64,000 nucleotides of DNA. It comes from Pelodera strongyloides. Its lineage: Eukaryota; Nematoda; Chromadorea; Rhabditida; Rhabditidae. Under the pieces are notes generated by a model. That model ran no database searches. It worked only from the letters and a program-made list of their open reading frames with translations, and was not told the origin of the DNA. Below are positions 39,035 through 50,700 of the stretch, one piece after another (position 1 is the stretch's first letter; each line of letters opens with the position of its first letter). Location: assembly GCA_036852015.1 (NCBI GenBank), contig JAANDG010001194.1:124001-188000 (forward strand), read 5' to 3'. The position numbers and the translations under genes are program-made.

Positions 39035-41228
39035 CACTGTTATGTGCTGAAGTGCCCTTTTCAGTTTATGGCTGTGACCGAGCCGAGACGTTATTGAATC
39101 GGAAGAGGGGCCGACCTTGCTACTTTATGGGAATGGACGGCCATTAACGCTCTATTCCTAACCTGTCTGTGTCCGTACCGGAGACAACACGCGTAAGTTT
39201 TTAACTTCTTCATTTAAATTTGAGTCGATCCTCTTTTTTTTTGCATTCGACAAATAAAGTTGGCGTCGATGCGGAACCGTATCCGCAAAACCACATTTTT
39301 ATGAGCTGGCTGGATACCCTGGCTACAGAGCTGCTCTTGTTCTCCGCGTTGTTGCAATTTGTACGCGGGCTCACGTTGTTCTTTTCCATCATACAAATAG
39401 AGTTTTTAGTTTAATTTCGTGCATTTCACGCTTTAAAATATAGCAGAGGACTACATTAGATCTTGTCTTGAATCAAGCTAACACAAAAAATTAATCCATA
39501 TTCACAGTCCATTCAAACGTACTAAGTTTTTTTTCAGGCAAGTGGATATTGGATGAGCAGTTCGCGGGTTGCATTTTTTTCCCGAACGAAAGACGTTGTC
39601 TGCGCGCATCACGATGGTGTCGTGCCGTGTCCTACGAGTACCTGGTGGCGCTCCTTTCGCCTCATCTAATGATTCGTTGTCTTGTCGTTCTTGATTGATT
39701 CTGGTCGATTGATTGTGACACAAGAGCCTTTAAAGTGAAACTTCCCAATATAAAGGTTTACACGGGAAGTGGCACTTTCATAGTTTGGTCTTTGTTATAC
39801 CCGTTTTGTTAAATTGTTCACGATGTTTGATGTGCAGTGCGCATGCAATGCTTGGACATTCACGTGAACATGATTTCGTATTTTCATGATCAGTCTGGGC
39901 CACATGTGTAATTATGTGTGGAACGTGGCGTAAGCACTGAGTGAATGGATTTTGTTATGTGTAGGGCATTGCTTACGCTGCGTGACTTCGATACTTAGCT
40001 TAATTTGGTGCACGTGAGCCTTTCTGGGCGGTGTACTTTTCAAATGATGGCGTTCCGTCGTCCTGTTTTGCAAACCTGATGTTGAGAATGTGCGTTGGGT
40101 AATGTCTTCGTAAGTCATGCTCGCTACTGTGTGATCTCTGCACTTGTGTGAAATTTGTGCATGTGAACTGTGAACCCTTCAGTTGAGGCCCTTTACAACG
40201 ATACAACCGTGTTGAAGGGTAGGCCGTCTTGTATTGGAAGATTGTAATTCTGCCTTGACATGACGTTCATGATGTCACTCGTGAGGATTGTTTGGTTGAT
40301 CTCATTTTGGCACAATTCTATGGGCGGAATTGGGACTATCATACATTTTGTCCGCACCAGTGGCCGTATGCACGAACGCACTGGGAGCCTCCCAGAGGTC
40401 CCCAGTGTGAGGTCCCCGGCAAAGAGCCGTCTCCCGGTATGCACGAAACTCTGGGAGGTCCCCGGAGGCTCCCGCGGGGGCGAATTTCGTACCCGGACAA
40501 AATGACCGGGTACTCAACTATTATAACGGATTTTTTGTTGAAATATTCCATATTTTTGCTTAGTAAGCTCATTTAGGGTAGCTGGGGAAGTAAAAACAGT
40601 TAAGAAACAAAAGCTTTGCTGTCCTACGATGTGTTTACGTGGTGATAATTTTTTTCCCCACATTTGATAGTATTTGAACCAATTATTCGAAAACAACGCG
40701 ATTAATACACAAAACACACTCAAGCCCCCTTAAATTTATAAGAAATACTATTAAATCCATTAGCACCGCAACGTGCATAAGTAGTGTGGTTTTGAACACA
40801 TAACTGCCGTTTTTCCATAAAATAACTTGAAGAGAAACTCATACATGGTATAATTGTGGAATCTTATCTTTCCTTTCCTCCTTTTATTCCTTTTACTGAA
40901 AAAAAAACTGAATTTTACACCAAAATCGAGTATAAATTAATAAAATTTGAAATTTCGCGCCCAAAATCCAAAAGTGCGTCAGCCTCCCGCACCCGGAGTT
41001 TCGTGCATACCGGGGACCATACTTCGTTCCCTGAGCGCGCCTCGCACCGCGATCAGGCCGTTTCTGCGGACCGCACGCGGCGAAACCCGCGAGTCGCGGG
41101 TCAAATGTCCACTCGCATGCACCTTGCATTTGGCCCGCGTGCGATTCGCGGGTTTGGGACCGCAACGCAGGCACGTTCTGCGTGCGGTTTCAACTTCGAA
41201 ATATTTTCTAAGTCCACGGCAGGGTTAT
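39035..41228. other. gene-poor stretch with GC-rich elements
   Basis: Two GC-rich non-coding patches, 40358-40505 and 40975-41205. The first contains TGGCCGTATGCACGAACG, found inverted at 44222-44239; both contain CCCGGAG/GTTTCGTGCATACC-type strings. They look like copies of a GC-rich non-autonomous element. The rest shows nothing I can identify. Confidence 0.4.
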
Positions 41229-41444
41229 GGGCGCATTCGAGTTGAGCAAAATGCATAAATTTCGCGAAATATTCTGTTCGAGTTGATAGGGTGAGAGAGT
41301 ATTGACAAATAAGAGGGCCCAGGAAAAAAATATTTTCAAGGCTCTGCGTCTCTCACATGAGAGTGATATTTCGCAGCGCGCTAACACTGGCTAACAGTGA
41401 ACTCGAACTGATTATTTCGCATTTTGCCCAACTCGAATGCGCCC
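41229..41444. mobile_element. PIF/Harbinger-type MITE
   Basis: A 216-bp element with terminal repeats GGGCGCATTCGAGTTG and CAACTCGAATGCGCCC and a 3-bp TAT duplication on both sides (41226-41228, 41445-41447). The 3-bp target and GGGCGC ends match the two other elements at 44348 and 45434. Confidence 0.65.
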
Positions 41445-41564
41445 TATATTTTGTTCTTTCTATCTTATTATATAAAGGAGAAGAGTTTGTCACGGGTTTG
41501 TTTTTATGTGCACAACGAAATCCCTTCATAAAGAAAATTCTTCGATCGAAAGAGCATACAAAAT

Positions 41565-41650
41565 CATTGCCGCTGGCGGGATTCGAACCCACAGCAGCCC
41601 ACAATCTCTCGATTCACAGTCCCACGCTCTACCTGTTGAGCTATGCTAGC
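41565..41650 (-). other. tRNA-like sequence (pseudogene or SINE)
   Basis: On the minus strand a good D-arm (TAGCTCAACAGGTAGAGC) and T-arm (GTGGG TTCGAAT CCCGC) are present with box A and box B. The acceptor stem is mismatched and the middle is longer than a standard tRNA, so this is a tRNA pseudogene or tRNA-derived SINE. Confidence 0.5.
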
Positions 41651-41808
41651 TTATGGGAGGAGGATCTTATAGGAGATAGAAGAGCAATTGCAATAGCAAA
41701 TTTGCAAATTTGCATGAAGTCCAGAACCATATTATACGTTCCCACATAAACGTAAATGAACATCTTTTTTACGTTTGAAGATATTCCTTTTTTTTTAAAT
41801 TAGGGTAA

Positions 41809-41861
41809 GAATCGGCCGAAGGCCGATTCCTCCAGTCGGAGAAGAGCCCGTAGGGCTCTTC
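41809..41861. ncRNA. two adjacent perfect hairpins, unknown
   Basis: GAATCGGCC-GAA-GGCCGATTC is followed 11 bp later by GAAGAGCCC-GTA-GGGCTCTTC; both stems are 9 bp, perfect, with 3-base loops. A run of A on one strand (T on the other) lies just to the left, at about 41788-41797. Could be a structured RNA or part of an element; the strand is not determined. Confidence 0.25.
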
Positions 41862-42680
41862 GAACGGCTGGTATATGAATACTTTATTCAACTTAGGCAG
41901 GTGTTTTAATCGATTCTGTGTACATGTTTGGCGGATTGCCGTCCACATTTGACTCGGTGAATCGGGTAGTTCGTTCTGAACTGTGAAAAATTGCAAACAT
42001 TCTACACATGTTACCTTTTAAGTTATGCAGGTGTTTGTATAATGTATTAATATGATTATCCTAATCGCTGCTTGTTTACAGATGGCAATGGCTTCACAGG
42101 AGTGTGGGATCCAAGCTGATGGCACTTATGCCGGAGCAGGGAAGGAGGGGCGTCTACTACAATGAGGAAAATGTAGGACTTGCTTACTTGCTTTTATCAC
42201 CACGATTGTGCATGTTTCGTTCTTGTTTGTATTGTTGTAATGCGCATATCTTATTCAGCCGGAAACTGTGTGCCTCAACCTCGCCCGATAATCTGAAATG
42301 GAGGGACATATTTGGCCATCGATGTTCTTGGTATTGTGCATTGGGAGACTGCTGGAAGTGACTGTCTGCCAAGCTGTCCGTTTATTAATGCAGGTATGTT
42401 CATATTATTTACTTTTGATGTTTTAGCTACATACAGCATGCAAACAGTAATGCAATACTTGGCTTGGTTGTTTCAGAAAATGGACCCGACAAGGGCACTC
42501 GATTGATTTGAACAATCGCGACACGGGGAATATATAGCCAGTGCCTTCGTTCGATATAGCCTAAGGTAATACATTTATATTTTGAACACTAGCGGCCAGA
42601 ACACAGCCCTGTTATTGTTTTCGAAATTCCAGTCTTCTGCAATCCATTTATTTATCATCCTATATCAAACTTAATTTCAG

Positions 42681-43238
42681 TATATATCCTACATGGACTA
42701 CGTTCAACGATTTGTTGAGAACAACTCTGTACGATGTTTGCTTCAGAACGCTGGAGGTGACAAACCCAGCATGTGGATCCTGGTATGTAAGTATGTATTT
42801 AGGCAATCGCAGTGTTGCATTTTTTGGTTGTGTTGCGCATAATTTGCTAGTAGCTTTCTGCATAAAGTATAAACGTTAAGCCATAGGTCATGATCAGTTT
42901 ATTTCAGGTTTTCCTATATGTGCCACACCATGTCGTTTTTTTCTTCCCTGATCGTTTGAACGTTCAAATTGGCTGTGTCGCATGTTCCCCTTCAATCGTC
43001 TGGATGCACTTTCTTCACGCCGAGATTCGCTCCACTTACCGCTGTGGATGGAATGGAATAATGAAGCAGCTGTGAGTATTTCCTTATGACTATTCCTCAC
43101 TTTACTTATCTAAAATTATTAGCCGTACTATAAGGGACACTTCAACCAATGCTTCTTTTCGATAATTACAACACTTTCAGTATCACTGGATTAACTGGAA
43201 GGACTTCCGCCTTCCGCTATCGGAATCCTGAGTCCTGA
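42681..43238 (+). CDS. possible three-exon gene tail, unknown
   Basis: Segments 42681-42782, 42908-43071 and 43181-43238 have good acceptors (TTTCAG, TTTCAG, TTTCAG) and donors, and stay open in one phase for about 107 residues to a stop. The product (YISYMDYVQRFVENNS… …NVQIGCVACSPS…) matches no family I know. I could not join it to an upstream start: the next possible exons (about 42082-42171, 42259-42393 and 42479-42563) each hit stops in the needed phase. It could be a pseudogene or chance. Confidence 0.25.
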
Positions 43239-44347
43239 GCCAAATCGAAGTTCATGAGCATCACCATCTGTGACTGCCGCGAGCAACGTTCCAGGCGCCC
43301 TTCAGAGTGTTAGCTGTACGGGAGCGAAGTTAGAGAAGATTCAGCGAAAAGCTAATTTCTAGGGCGAAATATTATATTCATTTCGCATTATAAATGTAAT
43401 GGATTAGCCGATGAGATAAACAAAAAGAATACTTTCAACCTCGACGGTATTCCGGTCTACAATTATGATTGATTTACTAGATTACTTATAGCCAATTCCT
43501 AATCCAGAATTAACTTAGAATTAACTGATCCATACATGTGCAGGTTTGTCGTGATCTGCTATTCCTTCTCGTTTGCTCCCGAGCTTTGTTAAGTATTATC
43601 TAAGGTAAGCATAACTTCCCAGCTTTTACCTCTCGTTTTTCGTTAGCTATATTATTTTGTCACTGCTATGTTCATAACTTATGCCGAGTACCATATAGTG
43701 TATCCGCGCCTTTTATTTGACATGAACGCCCTCTATACGACTAGCCACCGTGTATTCAGTGTCCTCCTAATATAATTAGACGGTTATGATGATAGTTAAA
43801 GTAAAATAGGAGTTTACGTACGTTTCAATAGTTCTCCATTGTATTTCGTTTTTTTGAGTGCTCTGTTCCTCGTTATTGAGCTTTTTTTTGGATCTGATTG
43901 TTGATGTTTCCGTAATAATAATAATAAAAAACTTTTATATGTTTGTTTCTTGTATGTAAAACGTGTTGTTGTTCTCAATTAGTGATTATTTAAAGCTAGT
44001 ATACCCTGGATCCTGGATCCCCTCAATCAGAACCCGCGGTCTGCAACCCCCAGTACCCGCGGATCGCGCGCGGTGTTTCCCGCGCCTCGAGGCCCGGACA
44101 TACCGCGACGTGATCTAGCCTCGCGTGCGATCCGCGGGTACCCACGACCGCGACGTCGCAGGGGAGTTACAGAGTATACCGGGTGGGGACGGCTCTAGCG
44201 GGTGCCTCCCGGACGGGATCCGGTCGTTCGTGCATACGGCCACAGTACGCAATGTTACAATATACGGAATAATCGCGGGAGAATATATATTTTGAATTTT
44301 TTTCAATTGTGCTATGGTGAAGAGAAATGAATTCGCACTCCGTTTTA
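43239..44347. other. intergenic with a GC-rich element
   Basis: GC-rich patch 43996-44240 related to those near 40.4 and 41.0 kb (CGTTCGTGCATACGGCCA shared, inverted). No coding feature. Confidence 0.4.
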
Positions 44348-44570
44348 GGGCGCGTTTAAGATGGCCGAAAGAAAGAAAAAAATAGGTTTTCGGCCGTTCA
44401 GGTTGGCCGAAAAGAAAACTTTTGAAAGACAATGCAAAAACAAGAGACGCCGACAAAACCCGAAAAAAATTACTGTATTTTTTCATTTTCCCTTAGTATT
44501 AAAACTTTTCTTTTCGGCCAACCTGAACGGCCGAAAACGCATTTTTTTTTCGGCCATCTTAAACGCGCCC
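44348..44570. mobile_element. PIF/Harbinger-type MITE
   Basis: 223 bp, terminal repeats GGGCGCGTTTAAGATGGCCG and its complement, flanked by TTA on both sides (44345-44347, 44571-44573). The TTA duplication and GGGCGCGTT end are typical of Tourist/Harbinger MITEs. Non-coding. It lies 138 bp upstream of the RTEL1 start. Confidence 0.8.
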
Positions 44571-44684
44571 TTACCTTTGCTGTCCTTCGCTCATGTCGTT
44601 TTTTGTTCCGTTTGTGAAGACTCGGTTTAGGTGAGCTCAGACCGTGTCTCGGTCTTGTGTCGTATACGTATTTACGTTTGTACA

Positions 44685-44690
44685 TTTCAG
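44685..44690 (+). promoter_or_regulatory. probable trans-splice acceptor of RTEL1
   Basis: TTTCAG 17 bp upstream of the RTEL1 start codon with no upstream in-phase coding exon, as expected for a spliced-leader acceptor. Confidence 0.5.
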
Positions 44691-44707
44691 GCAGGCGAGT
44701 ATCTCAT

Positions 44708-47700
44708 ATGACCGACCGGACAGATCAAGGTGTAAATGTACTTGTGGAGGGTTGTCCCGTCCAATTTCCCTTTACGCCCTATCCACAGCAAGAAGAATTT
44801 ATGCGATGCGTGATTCAGGCCCTCAACATGGTATGTTTATTTATTATTTATGTCCTAGTTTAATTGGGCATGCTGATCTGTTGGTTGTGTGTGAATATTG
44901 CGGTGGACTTTTGCGAGCGTATGGTCTCGATTTTATTCGGAATTGTAGAGTGTGCATATTTTTTTCTTGTTTAGAGGCACGACGCTGTTCTCGAATCTCC
45001 TACTGGCACAGGAAAGACGCTTTCCCTTTTATGTGCATCTTTGGCCTGGCTAAATCTACGGAAACAGACTATGGTTACTTCATTCCAGGATGCAGCTGCC
45101 ATCGCAGGTATATTATATCGGCATTAGTATTTTGACAGAGTTTCACCAGATCCATATACCTCAGGAACATTATGAGTATGTGGTGATGATCCGCATTTTT
45201 ATACCTGGACCCTAACTTTCCGTACACTGTATGAGAAGTTTCTGTGCTACTTGTCAGAGTGATACATTTAAATAAACCGCTTAATGTTGCTTATATTTAG
45301 GAGGCCAACAAGTAGTCTCGAGCGGCGTTTCTGGTACTGGTCAGAAGATTTTCTATTGTTCCCGAACGCACTCTCAGTTGGCACAGGTGGTGAAGGAATT
45401 GAATACCACCATGTATCGAGGGTGAGAGTTTTAGGGCGCGTTCGGGTTGCTCTTTCCGAAAGAGAAAGAGGCAAAAACCCCGTTCGGGTTGGACCTTTCC
45501 GAAAGGATTTAATGCTTTGTGAAAGTGAAAAGTACAGTACACACTTTCCGTGAACACGCAGGGGTTTTCGTTTTAAGATTTGAATCGATTTAATTGTGCA
45601 CGGTGCATTTCCTTCCGGTCTTGTGCACGTACTGTCATGTGCCTGCGGGCAGGTCGGCGGTCGGGAAAAAATACAATGCCGAAATTGTGCACAAGCGCGC
45701 AGACCGTGCGCATTCAAATAAAAAATAAAACCCCTGCGTGTTCACGGAAAGTGCGTACTGTACTTTTCACTTTCACAAAGCATTAAATCCTTTCGGAAAG
45801 GTCCAACCCGAACGGGGTTTTTGCCTCTTTCTCTTTCGGAAAGAGCAACCCGAACGCGCCCTTACTGATTTAGATTTTGTGGTTAGCTGGGCAGCTGAAA
45901 GAGGCTACAAGTACTAACTTAGGCATTTCATTGAAGGAAAGGAGGAAACATAAATATAACTCGTAAATAACCTATTGTGATAGAACACAGCGATAAAGCT
46001 GGGGATCGGAACTACATGGACGTGCATTATTATTGTAAGCAAGTATACGGGTTACTAAAACATATCCAACCCTGGTTGCTTTCATTTTTATTTTCAAGGA
46101 GTTCATGTTTGTTTGTTATATTTATAAACTTCTAGAGTCCGTTGTGCGATCCTGGGCGGTCGTGATCAGTTATGTACAAATGACCGTGTACTCAAACAAA
46201 AGGACAACTCTGGTAAAACAGCCATGTGCAGGGCCCTGCGCAAGAAACACCAATGTCATCTCTTCAACGCGTGGGATAGTAAGTTGGCTATTTGTCATTA
46301 ATTATTGATATAGTTGATTAGCATTCTTGCACGGAATTTCATTTTCAGTGATCGAACTTAACCTTTGACTTCATGTATAAACTTTGTGTTGTTTTCAGAA
46401 GCACCAATCGATAAATTGGATAATATTTACTACGATGGAAAGATTCCTGACATTGAAGACTTGAACCGCATTGCACGCAAAAATGGGTAATAGTTTTTTT
46501 ATGTTTGCGTTTTCTAATTCTTCACCCTCCATGCTCCAACACCAACTTCAAGTTGGCACACTACCGTTACGTATGACTGGTTCTGATTCTGAAGAGGCCC
46601 TGAGTAGAGTAGATAATGGGGTTTGCAAGTATGCCGAAAAATTTGTCTTTAAAAAATTTGGAACGATTTTATAATTGTTATATATTCATACCTAGTTTCA
46701 AACTACGGTACTCGTGTACATACTTGCGAGGAATTGTTGCATACTTGCAAACCCCATAAGTAAATAGTAAATTACAAATCCCAGATCCTAGATATGGCAA
46801 ATCGCTGTTATTTAATCGAGTTTATACTCACTAAAACGCTGCTGATATCACCGCCGTATACGGTATACCAGACAGAATACCGCTTTATTATAGTGTTAAT
46901 ATTTGTATATCTTTTGTTTCCAGCCACTGTGCCTTCTACCGATCACGTCAGATGGCTGATAGTGCTGATATTGTCATGTTGCCCTACAACTACCTTCTCG
47001 ATCCCAACATGAGAAGACTTCATAAAATAGACCTGAAAGGAAGCATTATCATATTTGACGAAGCTCATAATATTGTGAGTTTTTTATTTTGTTTCAAAGG
47101 ATGATTGTATCATTTAGTGTCATATTGGGTTACTTCAAAAATCGCTCTAAAAGAGTAGCTTGGTCTTCGTGTAACACGTTTTCCCTGCCTTTACATAGCT
47201 ATCGCATGTTGATGTTGATCTACATTTTAGGTAGTACTTCACATTTTAGGATAACATGGCTATTTAAAGCTAAACCTAAACATTGTAATTTGGCTTTTTT
47301 TTGAGGAAAATATTTGTGAAGAGTCTGCGTCGTGTGTTTTAACGTCCACGGAGTTGGGTCTCGCGATCAAGGAATTGCAGGACAGTTTACAGAAACAGAG
47401 AGATGCTGATGAATCGATCCGAGATGCTTTTGTACGTTCTTATGATAATTGTTTTGCAATTTTTAGTAGAGGCACATGGTAGAATGTTACTTTGTTTTTA
47501 TGTTTGGGAATTACACTCTCACGTAAGTGTAAGCTCAGTAAGCTAACCCCGCTGGAGATAGTATGCGTGATTATGTATCGCAGCCATGGGTCATGGTTCT
47601 CTTAAACTTTGCGAGTTTTGGTTGTTGAGGAATTATTTTTTCTTGTAATGATCTATTACGAGATCCGCCTCTTGAAGCCTAAGGAAGTTCAGTGTAACTG

Positions 47701-50700
47701 TTTTGTGGGGTGCCTCGATTTAAATGCTCCATAAGAACAGATTATGTGCACCCCTGGAAATTGAATTATTAACCTTTAGGATAATACCACCGCTGGTTTC
47801 GGAGCCGTGGAAATGGAAACCAAGGTGCAAGAAACTCTGGATATGTCGAAAGGATTGCAATTGTTAGGTGAGCCTCCTTTGAATTTCTATGAAACGGTAT
47901 GTTTCAGCAACTACTTAAAAATTAGGTCTTTTTACGTCTACAATTGTTGTTCGTGACTATATTTTGATTATAAATAGCTGTCGTAATCACAGTACCCATT
48001 TTAGAACGTCTTCTTAATCTGGAACCGTTGATTGAGAAATACTTCGAGAAGGGGAAGGAGATGAAGGATAATTATGGGAATCCCATCAAGGTGATTTATT
48101 TTAGGCTTTAGGAAATTTACACTTATTTGGGTCTTTTTCCATAGAGGATTTTCCACATTTTAAAGCCTTATTATTCGTGCATATCACCATAGACCGAGCA
48201 ACATAAAATTAGTTGCACTGGAAATTGCCATTCCGTGGGAGTTCTGCTTTCTGGTGTAACTGTGTGATGTTCAGCCAATGGCTTATTTTATTCTTTACAT
48301 TGATTGGTCGGCACTTTCCTCAACGTGTATTGGTGTTGTAGCCCGACGGACGCGTCCTTGTCGGCTGTGCAATGGTGGAGATGCTCAGTGAGGCTCAGCT
48401 CGGCAAGGAAGCGATCGCTGTGATGGAAATGGATAAAGTGTTCTCGGCCGCGTCGGCTTTGTTATCTGGTAAGTTCAGTTTCTTTCACTTTCGTGTCTTG
48501 TATTACGTGTAGATGATAGATGCTGTGTAAACGATGCTTGGGCCTTTTTTTATTCAGAATCTTTTGTACAGTTTTCCAAGTAATAAATACGCTTTTGTAT
48601 TGGTTTGAATGCTTTGAAGATTTCGTGTGTTTCGTTTATTGTACGTAATACTTTAAAAAGTCAATTAATTATTATTAAACGCTTGGAGACCTATGGTAAT
48701 TTTGGAAGTGGAAGTGCCAGAAACGTGTTAGTTTTATGACTGTTTAGATTTTGAATCATTGTGATGATGCGTTCATTTAGTTTATTTCTAATTTATGTTC
48801 GCATGTTTAGAGCAAAGTGGTATCGAAAGGAATCCGGGTCGTCATCTGGAAAAGATTGGCAGTTTCATTCACACTGTCATATCTAGTGGCCTTGTGGCCA
48901 ACCCATCCGGAACTGAGTCCGGACTCGATTACAAACTCTGGATTAATGTTGAGAAAAGGGAGCCGGAGAGCAAGAAACCAATTGAGGTTGGTCTTAGAAT
49001 GCCAGTTATTTATAATTGCTTCGGTGGGTGTTTTACATGCCATGGTACTGTGTTCCGTAGTTGAGCGGCGTTTAGGGCAATTATGTTTAGGACCTTTGGG
49101 ACTGGGACCAAAGATATTGGAATTTTAGAGCATAGGCATAGCTTCCTTTTTATCTGGACACCAATGTGTTACATCGTAGAGGTCAACATTTTGCTTCTCC
49201 TACTTTGAATTATCTTAATTCGCCAACATTTAGTACAGCCTGAGTTTCTGGTGTTTTGACGCGTCGGTGACTTTGCGGGCGCTGCGAAAGCAGGCGGTAC
49301 ACTCGATTATTGTGACCAGTGGAACTTTGTCACCAATTGAGGCATTTACGAGCCGGATGGGACTGTGAGTTGCAGTTTTTATGGTTTCCTTATCCTTTAC
49401 AGCTATTATTCACAATTTCGCTAGGCAGTAGTCACTGAGGACATAGTGTTGATACAGCGCGTATTGAACTATTCCACGAGTTTTGTAGACGCCATGGCAC
49501 GTCCGGCCACGTCGGTAGCATCATAAGAGTGTATTGGTTTGGTACGATATAGTATTCTCCTTTGAACTTGAATTTGTGTTTTGCTCAGCTCTACATATCA
49601 ATTGAATTATTGCCTTAAACTTATTTTTTTTATTTTCAGAAACGTTGGCAGTGTGTACACGGGTGATCATGCAGCAAAGTCTAGTCAGGTATGCCGATGT
49701 TTTGTTTTGTTGGAGTCGTTGCCTGTGTATGGTGATTTGTTTTTTTATTACTTTGCTTGATTTCATAACCGTTAACCGTCTATTGGTTTATCTTGGATTG
49801 TGAGTAAATTATAAGTACTAATTCTTAAGTTCAGAGGTATTAACCATGTGCCTGGATAGTAACGAGTTTATTATTATTCTACTGTAGAATAATTAGAAAG
49901 TGCTACTGGTGTTTATCAAATTATTTTGTAAAGTGTTTCTTTTTTCATTAGGTTCAAGCTTTTATTGTCGAAGAGGCGGAGTCGATCACGGAAAAGGATC
50001 GAATGATTAGTTTGGATGGGAGCTACCGTAATCGGTGAGAGAATTTACATTTTTTTTCCTTATTTTGTCCTTTTCTTAGAATATGCACAACAGTAATTCC
50101 ATGCCAGTCATGAGGATGAAGGGATAAAAACTTTTGTCTTATCGTAGATTGTAATTTCTTGAACCAGTGGTTTCGGATACTGTAGCCTACATACGATACC
50201 TTCCAAGTAATATAATATTGCGTTGAGTTGAGTGAGTGAAATACGAAATTGAACGGCTTTCCTATGTGTCTAATGATATTATATGTATCAACAAATCAAC
50301 AGTAGACATTTTCTTTATTTTCTACCAGAAATTTTCTGCAAATCTTACAATACTTTATACTTACTTGTTTATGTTAGGGCGAAGCTGGACTATGTAAACG
50401 CAGTGGGTCGTGTGGTTGCCAAGTGTGCAGAGATTGTGCCACAGGGAATGCTCGTCTTCTTTGCGAGTTTCATGGTATGCGTTATTTTAGTTTAACTTTA
50501 TTGCGATGTTACAACTTTCTGTCATATTAAATAGTTTTATAATTTCATTTATTGTTATCATTCGGCGTGGTATTATTTTGATTGCTTCACCGGGATTCGT
50601 ACATTGGAACTGTACATTGCATACATTTAGTCATCGATATTTTAGATGATGGACCAAATGATGAAAACCTGGAAATCGTGGACCGTTATGGACCGAATCA

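Noticed and set aside
39900..40200. Minus-strand stretch resembling a decayed C2H2 zinc-finger gene (SEHDLRRHYPTH)
   Set aside because: No regular Cys pairs or linker spacing, and stops in every frame; the likeness is too weak to support a pseudogene call.
42082..42563. Candidate exons at 42082-42171 (WQWLHRSVGSKLM), 42259-42393 and 42479-42563
   Set aside because: Each can be opened in one phase, but no combination passes from one to the next without a stop.
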